Counted from the stretch's first letter, positions 17,447-27,324 are shown. The stretch is 64,000 nucleotides of DNA from Blautia sp. XA-2221 (GCF_028767025.1 NZ_JAJQXX010000006.1:85178-149177), one strand, 5' to 3'. The notes: generated from the sequence alone by a model not told the origin. Numbers and translations: made by a program.

Positions 17447-17539
17447 GTGTTTATTCCGGCAGGTGGAATGGCGCCGTTGACCGGATATATTTTATGGAAA
17501 AAAGTAACTTTTGATAAGGAGGAGCATTATGAACGGTAA
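17447..17539 (+). pseudogene. possible C-terminal remnant of a membrane transporter
   Basis: A 30-codon open frame (GTG at 17447) reads a hydrophobic FIPAGGMAPLTGYILWKKV followed by a charged tail FDKEEHYER. Its stop lies 8 bases inside the M20 peptidase gene, and the latter's ribosome site AAGGAGGAG is within it. That architecture is typical of a real upstream gene's tail. No start or body is present upstream, so it may be what remains after a deletion or replacement. The evidence is indirect. Confidence 0.25.
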
Positions 17540-18872
17540 AACAAACGAGAGAGAATTGTTTTACGGGAAAAAACTTGGAAAAATGATCCGCTGTGAGACT
17601 ATTTCCAGCAGCTTCCAGCAGGATCTCGGCAAATTTTACAGATTCCATGAAATATTGGAAGAGCTGTTTCCAAATATTCACAGGATTTGTGAAAAGTATG
17701 AATTCAATGGAAGTCTTCTTTTTAAGTGGAAAGGAAAAGGTCAGGGAGAACCCATTCTTTTTATGAGCCATCAGGATGTGGTGGAGGCTTCCGGAGTATG
17801 GAAGCATGATCCCTTTGGCGGAGAAATTGCAGACGGCGCTGTGTGGGGAAGAGGAACCGTAGACACAAAAGGCAGTCTGTTCTGTTTCCTTCAGGCAGTG
17901 GAAGAACTGATCGCAAAGGATTATGTTCCGGCGTGTGACGTCTATCTTGCAAGCAGCTGTACGGAGGAGATTGGCGGAGAAGGCGCGCCTCTTACAGTAA
18001 AATGGCTTCAGAATAACGGGGTGCATTTAAAGTTCCTTATGGATGAAGGCGGAATGATTAAAGAAGAGCCGATGAAAGGCGTAAAAGGCAGATTTGCCAT
18101 GGTAGGATGTCTGGAAAAAGGATATGGCGACGTTCGCTTTACTGCAAAGGGAAACGGAGGGCATGCCAGTATTCCTCAAAAGCAGACGCCTCTTACCCGT
18201 CTGGCTGCTTTTATGATGGATATTGAAAACCACAATCCATTTACTTCAAAAATGAATCCTACGGTAGCGGAAATGTTCCGGCGAATGGCTCCCTATACAG
18301 AAGGAGCTCTGGGCAAGGTCATGAAATATGAAAGACAGCTGGAACCTCTTCTGGAAAAACTGCTTCCAAAGGTAAACCCTCTTGGGGCTGCAATGATTAC
18401 CACAACCCTTAATTTTACCATGGCAAAAGGTTCTGACGGACTGAATGTAATCCCTCAGGAAGCTTCTGTAACAGGAAATATGCGTTTCATTCATCATCAG
18501 GGAGTGGAGGAAAGTCTTGCTCTGGTATCAAAGATTGCTGAAAAATACGGCATTGAAACAGAGCCGATCCTAATCCACCCGCCTTGCCCGGTGGTGGATT
18601 ATAAAGGAAAGCCCTTCCGCCTTATTGAGCATGTGGTGAAAAAAATATATCCGGGCGTGATTGTTGCGCCATATGCCATGACAGGTGGCACGGACGCGAG
18701 ATACTATACTCCGGTATGTGAAAACAGCATTCGTTTCGCCCCTCTGGAGATCAATGAGCAGCAGTATCAGAGCATTCATGGGATTGATGAAAATATCAGT
18801 CTTTCCGCACTTCCTCCTGCAGTTGATTTTTATAAGAGGATCGTGCGTCATATGGAAGGCTGGAAAGAATAA
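17529..18872 (+). CDS. M20 family metallopeptidase (carboxypeptidase-type)
   Basis: A 447-residue dizinc hydrolase of the M20/ArgE/CPS1 type that removes C-terminal residues from peptides or deacylates amino-acid conjugates. Metal and catalytic positions are all visible: FMSHQDVV (His, Asp), GRGTVDTKG (bridging Asp), SSCTEEIGGEG (catalytic Glu and ligand Glu), LMDEGG and a C-terminal IHGIDENI His. The dimerisation domain lies between. I chose the ATG at 17529 with AAGGAGGAG upstream over the TTG at 17511. There is no signal peptide. The M28 and M24 peptidase genes follow. Confidence 0.92.
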   Translation: MNGKTNERELFYGKKLGKMIRCETISSSFQQDLGKFYRFHEILEELFPNIHRICEKYEFNGSLLFKWKGKGQGEPILFMSHQDVVEASGVWKHDPFGGEIADGAVWGRGTVDTKGSLFCFLQAVEELIAKDYVPACDVYLASSCTEEIGGEGAPLTVKWLQNNGVHLKFLMDEGGMIKEEPMKGVKGRFAMVGCLEKGYGDVRFTAKGNGGHASIPQKQTPLTRLAAFMMDIENHNPFTSKMNPTVAEMFRRMAPYTEGALGKVMKYERQLEPLLEKLLPKVNPLGAAMITTTLNFTMAKGSDGLNVIPQEASVTGNMRFIHHQGVEESLALVSKIAEKYGIETEPILIHPPCPVVDYKGKPFRLIEHVVKKIYPGVIVAPYAMTGGTDARYYTPVCENSIRFAPLEINEQQYQSIHGIDENISLSALPPAVDFYKRIVRHMEGWKE

Positions 18873-18910
18873 AATCTGAACTATAAAATAATTACAATGG
18901 AGAGAACATT

Positions 18911-20167
18911 ATGAATAAAAACACAATCAGCGGACAGCGACAGATGGACTTTGTTTCAAAATTTAATTATATCAGAGAAGCCGGAACTCCCACAGAGGAA
19001 AAGGCAGCTTCTTTGATCCAGGAAGAGTTAAAAAGCTTTGGCATGGAAAGCCGTATAGGAGAATTTTCCTTTGATACCTGGGAGATCAGAAAGGCAGAGC
19101 TTGTCATTACGGAGCCTTATCATAAAACCTATCAGGTGACAGGATATCAGAGATGTGGAAGCACGGCAGAAGAAGGTATAGAAGCAGATTTTCTGTATGT
19201 GGAAAATGGAGATGATATCAGCCTTTCCCATGCAGCAGGAAAAATAGTTATGGTCAATGACATCGTGCGAAAAGATCTGTACCTTCGCCTTATAAAAGCA
19301 GGGGTCGCAGGTTTTGTAAGCATCAGTGGCTCTCCGGTAGATGAGGGAAAGGATCGCATTCCGAGAGCTGCCTCTATTCCCCAGAAGGTGTACGAATCCT
19401 TAAATGAAAAAGAACTGATCCAGGGAGTGGGAGTCCATTATCTTGACGCAGTGGAAATGGTAACAGAAGGAGCCAAAAGAGCCCGTCTTACTTTGCTTCA
19501 GGAGGAAGTAAAGCGTATTTCCCGAAATGTGGAGGCAAGGATCCAGGGAACAGACAGAGCAGAGGAAATTCTTACCCTTACCGCTCATTACGATTCTGTT
19601 CCGGAAGGCCCGGGAGCCTATGATAACATGGCAGGTGCAGCTATTATTATGGAAGTATGCCGTTATTTAAAGGAGCATAAACCGAGAAGAACTGTGGAAT
19701 TTGTATGGTTTGGCGCTGAGGAAAAAGGACTTCTTGGAAGCCGCCATTATGTAAAGCTTCATGAGCAGGAGCTTGGAAAACATTGTTTTAATATGAACGT
19801 AGATCTGGCAGGCCAGCTTGTTGGCGGCAATGTAATCGGTGTGACGGCAGATCCGTCTGTCTGCGGTATGCTTACTTATCTTGCTCGTGAGACAGGTATT
19901 GGTATGACAACTAAAAACCAGATCTGGGGAAGCGACTCCAACACTTTTGCATGGAAGGGGATCCCTGCCATGACTTTAAACAGGGACGGCTTCGGAATGC
20001 ACACTCATTATGATACGGTGGACTTACTTTCTGCCTGGTCCCTTCAGAGAAGCGCGCAGCTTCTGGCTCATATTGCAGAAAGCCTTTCTGATATTGATAG
20101 TATGCCATTCCCGCAGGAAATTCCTGATGAGTTTAAAAAACAGCTGGATGAATATTTTGGCGTGTAG
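18911..20167 (+). CDS. M28 family aminopeptidase with PA-like insert
   Basis: A 418-residue dizinc peptidase of the M28 family. The metal site is intact: TLTAHYDSV (His226, Asp228), GAYDNMAGA (Asp238), WFGAEEKGLLGS (catalytic Glu270 and ligand Glu271), NVDLAG (Asp near 303) and FGMHTHYDTVD (His near 352). The region of about residues 90-200 before the catalytic core matches a protease-associated (PA) domain (AAGKIVMVNDIVR...AGVAGFVSISG). No signal peptide is seen, so it should act in the cytosol. GGAGAG precedes the ATG. It lies 38 bases after the M20 gene. Confidence 0.92.
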   Translation: MNKNTISGQRQMDFVSKFNYIREAGTPTEEKAASLIQEELKSFGMESRIGEFSFDTWEIRKAELVITEPYHKTYQVTGYQRCGSTAEEGIEADFLYVENGDDISLSHAAGKIVMVNDIVRKDLYLRLIKAGVAGFVSISGSPVDEGKDRIPRAASIPQKVYESLNEKELIQGVGVHYLDAVEMVTEGAKRARLTLLQEEVKRISRNVEARIQGTDRAEEILTLTAHYDSVPEGPGAYDNMAGAAIIMEVCRYLKEHKPRRTVEFVWFGAEEKGLLGSRHYVKLHEQELGKHCFNMNVDLAGQLVGGNVIGVTADPSVCGMLTYLARETGIGMTTKNQIWGSDSNTFAWKGIPAMTLNRDGFGMHTHYDTVDLLSAWSLQRSAQLLAHIAESLSDIDSMPFPQEIPDEFKKQLDEYFGV

Positions 20168-20288
20168 GGTTTTAAATAACTGAAATCTGTGATAAACTTA
20201 TCAGTACAAGGAATACTGAGCTTCTACGTTAATATTGTGCGTATTTTGTATTCTCTGTACCAGTATCAATACAAAGGAGATGTAGATA

Positions 20289-22067
20289 ATGACAGTACAG
20301 GAACGGCTTGCAGCTCTTCGAAGTCTGATGAAAGAAAAAAATGTGGACGCTTATCTGGTTCCCACAGATGATTTTCATGGCTCTGAATATGTAGGCGATT
20401 ATTTTAAATGCAGAAAATATATTACAGGATTTACCGGTTCTGCAGGAACCGCAGTGATCACCTCTGACATGGCAGGACTGTGGACGGACGGAAGATATTT
20501 TATCCAGGCAGCCCAGCAGCTTGAGGGAACCACTGTCACACTTTTTAAAATGGGAGAACCGGGGGTTCCTACCATACACGAATTTCTGAAGGATAAACTG
20601 ACGGAAGGCATGTGTCTTGGATTTGACGGAAGATGTGTAAGCTCTGCGGAGGCAGAAGAACTGAAATCCCTTCTTGCAGACAAAAATATCCGTTTTTCCG
20701 TAGAAGAAGATCTGGTGGGAGAAATCTGGAAAGAACGCCCGGAGCTTTCCTGTGAGCCGGTTATGGAGCTTGAGGAAAAATGGGCAGGAAAGTCAAGAGC
20801 AGATAAATGTTCTCAGATCCGTGAAAAAATGGCAGAAAAAGGCGCAGATGCCTTTATCCTTACCTCTCTTGACGATATTGCGTGGCTTTTAAATATCCGC
20901 GGAAACGATATTCACTGCTGCCCGGTAGTTCTTTCCTATCTTGTAATGACACAGGATGAACTTCTTCTCTTTGCCAATGAGAAAGCTTTTGATACTACGG
21001 TAAAAATGTCTCTGGAAAAAGACGGTGTGGTCCTGAAACCTTATAATGATATTTATCAGTACGCAAAAACCATTCCGGAGAACAAAACGGTTCTTCTCTC
21101 CAGAAAAAACGTAAACAGCCGTCTGGTAAGCAGCCTTCCGGAAAGCGTAAAGATCATGGATGAAGAAAATCTTACTCTTTTTCCAAAAGCAGTCAAAAAT
21201 CCGGTTGAAGTGGAAAATGAACGCATTGCCCATATCAAAGACGGTGTGGCTGTAACAAAGTTTATTTACTGGCTGAAAAAGAATGTAGGAAAAACAACGA
21301 TCACAGAGCTCAGCGCAGCAGATCATTTATTTGCTTTGCGCAAAGAACAGGAAAACTTCCTGGACAACAGCTTTGACCCCATTGTTTCCTATGCAGGACA
21401 TGCTGCAATCTGTCATTACAGCCCGTCACCGGAAACAGACATTCCTCTGGAGCCTCACGGACTGGCTCTCTGCGATACCGGCGGACACTATCTGGAAGGT
21501 TCTACCGATATTACAAGAACGGTTGTACTCGGCCCGGTAACGGAAAAAGAAAAGAAATATTTTACCCTTGTGTTAAAAGGTCATCTGAATCTCAGTGACG
21601 CAAAATTCCGTTACGGTTGCAGCGGTCAGAACCTGGACTATATTGCAAGAGAACCGCTCTGGAGACTTGGCGAGGACTATAACCATGGAACCGGACACGG
21701 TGTAGGGTATCTTCTGAATGTACATGAAGGACCAAACAGCTTCCGATGGAAATCCGGTACTGCTGTGCTGGAGGAGGGAATGATCACTTCCAATGAGCCG
21801 GGTTATTATGTGGAAAATGAATTCGGCATCCGCCATGAGAATCTCCTTGTGTGCCAAAAAGCCGAAAAGACCGCTTACGGTCAGTTCATGTGCTTTGAGA
21901 ACCTGACCATGGTTCCGTTTGATCTTGAGGGAATCGAACCGGAACTTTTATCAGACCATGAAAAAGAGCTTTTAAACCGGTATCACGCAGAAGTTTATAC
22001 AAAAATTTCTCCCTATCTGAATGATGAGGAAAAACAGTGGCTGAAAGAGGCAACAAGAGAAATCTGA
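20289..22067 (+). CDS. M24 aminopeptidase P family protein (XPNPEP-type, long form)
   Basis: A 592-residue Xaa-Pro aminopeptidase of the long, three-domain form: two creatinase-N-like domains followed by the pita-bread M24 catalytic domain. The metal ligands are visible: LCDTGGHYLEGSTDITRT (two Asp), GTGHGVGYLLNVHEGP (His), SNEPGYYVENEFGIRHEN (Glu, Glu). It would remove N-terminal residues before proline. The start has AAGGAG at good spacing. Together with the preceding M20 and M28 genes it covers complementary ends of small peptides. Confidence 0.95.
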   Translation: MTVQERLAALRSLMKEKNVDAYLVPTDDFHGSEYVGDYFKCRKYITGFTGSAGTAVITSDMAGLWTDGRYFIQAAQQLEGTTVTLFKMGEPGVPTIHEFLKDKLTEGMCLGFDGRCVSSAEAEELKSLLADKNIRFSVEEDLVGEIWKERPELSCEPVMELEEKWAGKSRADKCSQIREKMAEKGADAFILTSLDDIAWLLNIRGNDIHCCPVVLSYLVMTQDELLLFANEKAFDTTVKMSLEKDGVVLKPYNDIYQYAKTIPENKTVLLSRKNVNSRLVSSLPESVKIMDEENLTLFPKAVKNPVEVENERIAHIKDGVAVTKFIYWLKKNVGKTTITELSAADHLFALRKEQENFLDNSFDPIVSYAGHAAICHYSPSPETDIPLEPHGLALCDTGGHYLEGSTDITRTVVLGPVTEKEKKYFTLVLKGHLNLSDAKFRYGCSGQNLDYIAREPLWRLGEDYNHGTGHGVGYLLNVHEGPNSFRWKSGTAVLEEGMITSNEPGYYVENEFGIRHENLLVCQKAEKTAYGQFMCFENLTMVPFDLEGIEPELLSDHEKELLNRYHAEVYTKISPYLNDEEKQWLKEATREI

Positions 22068-22104
22068 GAACCGGAAAAGTATATTAACTGAATCAGTTTT
22101 TATT

Positions 22105-22158
22105 ATCAGGGCATGTGCATGAAGCAGCAAGATTTTTGTATATTGCCCTGATGTTTTT
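22105..22158 (+). terminator. Rho-independent terminator after the M24 gene
   Basis: ATCAGGGCA (22105-22113) pairs with TGCCCTGAT (22144-22152), followed by GTTTTTATTTT. The loop is long (30 bases). Confidence 0.8.
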
Positions 22159-22269
22159 ATTTTGCAGAAAAGCAGCAAAAATTTTAAATGATGCAGGTTT
22201 TGTAACAAAAACAGTATACTGCAAATGGAATCAGGAAAAGATTTAGATATAGATTGAGGTAGATAAAAC

Positions 22270-23343
22270 ATGTTTGTATTTCCGTGGTATGCATTAAATG
22301 ACGAAATAAAAATTCTGGAAAATCCGGAGAACGGAGAGAATCTGGAATTATCCAGAACGGATCATATGAGGTATATGAAAGTTCCGTTTATTATTAATGT
22401 CATGTCTAATGGACAGCATGAAGAAAAACAGGAGATCCGGTTTGGGGGTATTTCCAGTGGAAAAAAGTTTATGACCAAACAGGAAGGGGTCTGCCACATT
22501 GAAAACGGAAAAATCATTTTTCCGGATGAATGGGGAATTAAAATGCACCGGCACGATTATTATGAGCTGATGTATGTACTGGAAGGCTCGGTAGAACAGA
22601 AAATCGAAAACAGTTCCTATGTTTACCATAAGGGCGAGGGCTGTTTTATCAATCGCAATGCCAAACATCAGGAAATCTCCGGGAAGGATTTTTTTGTGGT
22701 ATATCTGTGTCTTTCCAATGAATACGTACAGGAACTGTTGGATTATTCTCACAAGACAACTGGCAGCATTTATCGTTTTCTGGCATCCAGTATGAGCGGA
22801 AAATCTCCCTATAAAAAAGACTATCTTTATATTTCATGTACTTCAGAAGGAGAAAGTGTAAATAAAGCTTATAATCTGTTTGAAGAAATGACAAAAGAGC
22901 TGATCCAGCAGGAACCAGGCTATCTTCATATTTTCTGCGGACTGGTAGAGCGTTTGTTTGGGGTATTTCAGGATACAAAGCTTTATAAAATACGATATGT
23001 GACACTGGACTGTTCGGCAGAAGAGCAGCTTTTTGAAAAAATAAAACTGCTGATCGAAGAAAATCCCAGAAAATATTCCAGGCAGGAATTGTCTGAAAGA
23101 CTGAACTACAGTGGCGATTATCTCAATAAAATCGTAAAAAAGTTTACAGGTCTTACGATTACCGGTTATTCTCAGAAAGTTTTGCTGAAAAAAGCAAAGC
23201 TTTTGCTGGAAGAGGGAGATACGAGCGTTTCTTCTGTGATGAAGCAGCTTGGCTTTCGTGGCTCCAGCCGTTTTTACGAAATGTTCAAGGAAGAATTCCA
23301 TATGCTTCCCGGAGATTGTAAAAAAACATTTAAGAATGTCTGA
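22270..23343 (+). CDS. AraC family transcriptional regulator
   Basis: A 357-residue regulator with an N-terminal cupin-type ligand-binding domain (about residues 80-140: MHRHDYYELMYVLEGSVEQ...YHKGEGCFINRNAKHQ) and a C-terminal AraC double helix-turn-helix (about 255-350: RQELSERLNYSGDYLNKIVKKFTGLTITGYSQKVLLKKAKLLLEEGDTSVSSVMKQLGFRGSSRFYEMFKEEF). It sits directly upstream of the transporter, GH2 and amidohydrolase genes, in the same direction with a 102-base gap, so it probably activates them in response to the transported compound. GAGGTAGA precedes the ATG. Confidence 0.92.
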   Translation: MFVFPWYALNDEIKILENPENGENLELSRTDHMRYMKVPFIINVMSNGQHEEKQEIRFGGISSGKKFMTKQEGVCHIENGKIIFPDEWGIKMHRHDYYELMYVLEGSVEQKIENSSYVYHKGEGCFINRNAKHQEISGKDFFVVYLCLSNEYVQELLDYSHKTTGSIYRFLASSMSGKSPYKKDYLYISCTSEGESVNKAYNLFEEMTKELIQQEPGYLHIFCGLVERLFGVFQDTKLYKIRYVTLDCSAEEQLFEKIKLLIEENPRKYSRQELSERLNYSGDYLNKIVKKFTGLTITGYSQKVLLKKAKLLLEEGDTSVSSVMKQLGFRGSSRFYEMFKEEFHMLPGDCKKTFKNV

Positions 23344-23387
23344 AATGGATATAAAATCATACATCTTGTCGTGTTTAAGATAATGAA

Positions 23388-23414
23388 TTGACCTTCTTTT
23401 TAGAGTATTATAAT
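23388..23414 (+). promoter_or_regulatory. possible promoter for the MFS-GH2 operon
   Basis: TTGACC (23388-23393) and TATAAT (23409-23414) lie 15 bases apart, shorter than the ideal 17. A short spacer would fit a promoter that needs the upstream AraC protein. An 8-mer TTGTCGTG lies 15 bases before the -35 element. Confidence 0.5.
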
Positions 23415-23445
23415 AAACATATGAAAACGGGAAAAGGAGGATGTT

Positions 23446-24831
23446 ATGAAAACCGCACAAAAACAAGAAAAGATGTCACAGGTAGTGGCAGGGGAAGTAA
23501 AAGGCAGGGAAATGTTCGGACATGCAATTGCAGGTTTCGGTCAGAACCTTATTTTTGGTCTGTGGAGCAGTTACATGATGGTATTCTACACAGATATTTT
23601 TGGAATCTCTGCCGGCGCTGCAAGTATCATCATGCTGATCACAAGAATCTGGGATGGTATCAATGACCCAATGATGGGAACCATTGCAGACCATACAAAA
23701 ACAAAATGGGGACGTTACAGACCATGGCTTCTGTTTATGGCTCCGGTTATTGTTATCTTTTTGGTACTGAACTTCAGCTCACCGGATCTGTCACCAACAT
23801 TAAAGATCGTATATGCTGCAGTTACTTATGTAATGATGAGTATGGCATTTACTGCTGTAGACGTTCCTTACTGGACCATGCCGGCAGCAATGTCTTCTGA
23901 TGTACAGAAGCGTTCCAAAATCATCAGCTTTTCAAGAATGTCCACAACACTGGCAACAACTGTTTTAGGTATTATCGCAATCCCTCTTATCAATGCACTG
24001 GGAAAAGGCGATAAACAAAAAGGATATATGATGACTGCCCTTGTTGTCGGAGTGTTAGGAGCTATATTCTATCTGATCGGATTTGCAAATATCCGTGAAC
24101 ATGTAGAACCAGTTCCAAATCAGAAGATTACTTTAAAAAGCTCTGTAAAGACAATTACACAGAATAAACCTCTGTTGTTATTACTTTGCTGTGGACTTCT
24201 GGGTAATATCGGAACAATGTTGAAACAGGGAATGGTCATTTATTATGTAAAGGACTGCGTAGGGTCAGAATCTCTGATTCCAATTTTCAGCGTATTATTC
24301 CTTCCGGGTATGTTCCTGGGTCTTATCATCGCGCCTATATTTACTAAACGTTTTGATTCCAAAACCGTATTTATCGGTGGAAGGATTTTTGGAATCATTG
24401 TAGATGTTATTTTCTTCTTTACAGGATTCGAAAACGTTGGTCTGGTTATGTTCTTATATGCACTGACAAGTATTCCTCTTGGAATTTCTTCTGTTGTATC
24501 TGCAACTATGATCACCAATACCATTGAATATGCAGAGTGGAAATTCGGAAACCGTCAGGAAGGTCTTATCAGCTCCACTCAGACTTTAATGGCAAAAATC
24601 GGTATGGCATTAAGTGCCGGTGTAACAGGACTGGTGCTTGAAATGGCAAATTACGTTCCAAATCAGGTAACAGGCGAAACACAGATGATGATCCACGGTG
24701 CGTTTACTTTATTCTGTGCAGTAATTGGTGTACTGGCGATTATCCCGATGTTATTCAATAAATTTACAGATAAGGAGCATGCCAAAATTGTGGCAGAGCT
24801 TGCAGAACGCAAAAAACAACAGGAACAGTAA
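23446..24831 (+). CDS. GPH family (MFS) glycoside symporter
   Basis: A 461-residue, 12-helix transporter of the glycoside-pentoside-hexuronide:cation symporter (GPH) family. The family hallmarks are FGHAIAGFGQNLIFGL at the start, FYTDIFGISAGAASIIMLITRIWDGINDPMMG and DHTKTKWGRYRPWLL, then VPYWTMPAAMS, and an EYAEWKFGNRQEGLISS motif. The substrate is likely a glycoside hydrolysed by the adjacent GH2 enzyme. AAAAGGAGGA precedes the ATG and the GH2 gene follows 10 bases after the stop. Confidence 0.93.
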   Translation: MKTAQKQEKMSQVVAGEVKGREMFGHAIAGFGQNLIFGLWSSYMMVFYTDIFGISAGAASIIMLITRIWDGINDPMMGTIADHTKTKWGRYRPWLLFMAPVIVIFLVLNFSSPDLSPTLKIVYAAVTYVMMSMAFTAVDVPYWTMPAAMSSDVQKRSKIISFSRMSTTLATTVLGIIAIPLINALGKGDKQKGYMMTALVVGVLGAIFYLIGFANIREHVEPVPNQKITLKSSVKTITQNKPLLLLLCCGLLGNIGTMLKQGMVIYYVKDCVGSESLIPIFSVLFLPGMFLGLIIAPIFTKRFDSKTVFIGGRIFGIIVDVIFFFTGFENVGLVMFLYALTSIPLGISSVVSATMITNTIEYAEWKFGNRQEGLISSTQTLMAKIGMALSAGVTGLVLEMANYVPNQVTGETQMMIHGAFTLFCAVIGVLAIIPMLFNKFTDKEHAKIVAELAERKKQQEQ

Positions 24832-24841
24832 GGAGAATCAG

Positions 24842-27313
24842 ATGAGAACAAAACAGAATTTTGATAAAAACTGGAAGTATATCATTGACGAAGTAGGTCC
24901 TCTCCCAAAAACCTATGCCAAAAGTGGGATTGTAGCCGGAATCAGTAACGCTGTAGATGGTGAGCTTTTTGAGCCATTTGCCGGAGCAGGAAATATGCTC
25001 CGTGCTCTGCAGGATATTCTTCCTGCAGGGGATGATGCAAAAGGTGATGTAGACGCTGCAGATATGCTCATGGGAAATCTTCCGGAAAAAGCAAAATCGA
25101 CCAAAAACTGGAAGAACGTAGATCTTCCCCATGATTTCCGCGTAGAGATCGGGGTGCAGGATAATGCTACCAACTGGGCGCAGGGATACATTCCGGACGG
25201 AATTGCATACTACAGAAAAGCATTCAAAATTCCGAAAAGCACATTAGGTAAACGTGTTGTTCTCGAATTTGACGGTGTAATGAGAAATGCTTCTTTCTGG
25301 TATAACGGATGTTTTATCGGAGATCATTATTCCGGATATACAGGATTTCAGTTTGATGTAACAGAGTTGACAAAGTATGGGGACGACGAGGGAGATAATG
25401 TAATTCTGGTACGCTGCGACACCACAAACGGAAGTGAAGGCTGGTGGTACGAAGGCGGCGGTATTTATCGTCACACCTGGCTTACGATTTATGAAAACGT
25501 CCATGTGGATCGCTGGGGAGTTTTTGTTAAGCCAACAGTAACAGGCAAAGATGCTGTGCTGGATATTGAGACTACTGTATGCAACGAAACCTTTGAAAAG
25601 AAAAATTATCGGGTATGCACAACGGTATTGGATCCGTCCGGTCAGGAAATCGGTCAGGCAGAGTGTACAGGAACACTTCCTGTATATGGAAAAGATACAC
25701 AGAAATCCAAGCTTGCTGTAAAAGATGCTCAGCTTTGGGACTGTGAAAATCCATATATGTACAAGGCCATCACAGAAGTATTTGAAGATGACAGACTGGT
25801 GGATAATTATGAAACACCTTTCGGTATCCGCAGTATTGCATATACAGATGAGGGGCTTCTCTTAAACGGTCAGAAGACACCTCTTTACGGCACCTGCTTC
25901 CATCAGGATTTTGTAGGTGTAGGCGCCGGAATTCCGGATGCCATCCAGAATTACAAGATTAAAAAGATCAGAGAAGTTGGTTTCAACGCATTCCGTTCCT
26001 CTCATAACCCGGCAACTCTGGAGCTCCTGGATGCCTGTGATCACTACGGTGTACTGGTTATTAACGAAAACCGTATTATTGAAGCCACAAAGCATCGTAT
26101 GGAAGATCTTGAAGAATTGATCAAGAGTTCCAGAAACCATCCTTGTGTATTTGCGTGGAGCATGTCAAATGAGGAGATTTTTGCCGGAAGCTATCAGGCG
26201 CTGCGTATTCTTGATAAAATGATCCCGTTTGCAAAGAGCCTGGACGACAGCAGACTGTTCTTATCTGCAGAAGCTTTCCTTTCAGGAGAAATGGCTGCCA
26301 GGTATGGTCTGGAAATCTATGATATCTTTGGAATGAACTATGCAGAGTCCGCTCTTAATAATAACCAGATCAAAAATCTGTCCGAGAATTATCCGGATAT
26401 GAAGTTTTTGAGCACAGAGAGCGCTTCCTGGTATACTACAAGAGGAATCTATGAGGATAATAAGGAGCGTGGACACTGTTCCAGCTATGGAACACGCTAT
26501 GTTATGATGGGCGGCGAAGGCGGTCCTAACGCAGGAGGAACTGCAAGACCGTGGCAGACATGGAATTTCTACAAAGAAAATCCCAGAACCGGCGGCTTCT
26601 TTATCTGGACCGGCTTTGATTACAGAGGCGAACCGACTCCGTTAAAACAGTATCAGGTATGCTCCAATTTTGGTATCATGGATACCTGCGGTTTCCCGAA
26701 AGATGACTGCTTCTATTATGAGGCAAGGATGAAGGAGACTCCGCTGATCCATATTATGCCTCACTGGACCTGGGAAAAAGAAGGCGAGATTAAAACCATT
26801 CGTCTGTATACCAACTGTGAGGAAGCTGAGCTGTTCTTAAATGGCAAGTCCTTAGACAGAAAAGCTCTGGAGGAAGACTGGATCCAATTTGAGGTTCCTT
26901 ACCATCTGGGAGAATTAAAAGCTGTAGGATACAAGAACGGTGAGATTATCGCAGAGGATATTCAGAAAACAGCTGGAGAACCGGCTGCCATCCGTATGGA
27001 AGCAGACCGCAGCTCTATTCAGGGTGACGGCATGGATGTTTCCTGTGTGAAAGTTTCTGTTGTAGATAAAAACGGTATTTTCGTTCCAAACGCAGAAAAT
27101 AATATCACCTTTGAAGTAACAGGGGCAGGTCATCTGCTCGGTCTTGGAAACGGCGATCCAGGATGCAGAGAAAATGACAAGGCATCTTCCAGACACGCAT
27201 TTTCCGGTCTGGTGCTGGCTCTGATCCAGTCTAATGAGGATAGTGGAGAGATCAGGGTCAAAGCATCTTCTGAAGGACTTGAAACCTGTGAGCTTATTTT
27301 AAAAGCAGAGTAA
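24842..27313 (+). CDS. glycoside hydrolase family 2 protein (beta-galactosidase-like)
   Basis: An 823-residue cytosolic retaining glycosidase with the GH2 layout: jelly-roll sugar-binding domain (about residues 90-240, LPHDFRVE ... GIAYYRKAF), immunoglobulin-like domain, TIM barrel, and a C-terminal Ig/DUF4982-like part. The acid/base Glu is E444 in WSMSNEE and the nucleophile is E526 in FLSTESASW, 82 residues apart as is normal. FIWTGFDYRGEPTP is typical of galactosidase-like members; the NxK motif that marks glucuronidases is not seen. The ATG at 24842 (AAGGAG at 6 bases) is chosen. It shares the operon with the GPH symporter. The exact substrate is not predictable. Confidence 0.93.
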   Translation: MRTKQNFDKNWKYIIDEVGPLPKTYAKSGIVAGISNAVDGELFEPFAGAGNMLRALQDILPAGDDAKGDVDAADMLMGNLPEKAKSTKNWKNVDLPHDFRVEIGVQDNATNWAQGYIPDGIAYYRKAFKIPKSTLGKRVVLEFDGVMRNASFWYNGCFIGDHYSGYTGFQFDVTELTKYGDDEGDNVILVRCDTTNGSEGWWYEGGGIYRHTWLTIYENVHVDRWGVFVKPTVTGKDAVLDIETTVCNETFEKKNYRVCTTVLDPSGQEIGQAECTGTLPVYGKDTQKSKLAVKDAQLWDCENPYMYKAITEVFEDDRLVDNYETPFGIRSIAYTDEGLLLNGQKTPLYGTCFHQDFVGVGAGIPDAIQNYKIKKIREVGFNAFRSSHNPATLELLDACDHYGVLVINENRIIEATKHRMEDLEELIKSSRNHPCVFAWSMSNEEIFAGSYQALRILDKMIPFAKSLDDSRLFLSAEAFLSGEMAARYGLEIYDIFGMNYAESALNNNQIKNLSENYPDMKFLSTESASWYTTRGIYEDNKERGHCSSYGTRYVMMGGEGGPNAGGTARPWQTWNFYKENPRTGGFFIWTGFDYRGEPTPLKQYQVCSNFGIMDTCGFPKDDCFYYEARMKETPLIHIMPHWTWEKEGEIKTIRLYTNCEEAELFLNGKSLDRKALEEDWIQFEVPYHLGELKAVGYKNGEIIAEDIQKTAGEPAAIRMEADRSSIQGDGMDVSCVKVSVVDKNGIFVPNAENNITFEVTGAGHLLGLGNGDPGCRENDKASSRHAFSGLVLALIQSNEDSGEIRVKASSEGLETCELILKAE

Positions 27314-27324
27314 AACAAAATAAA

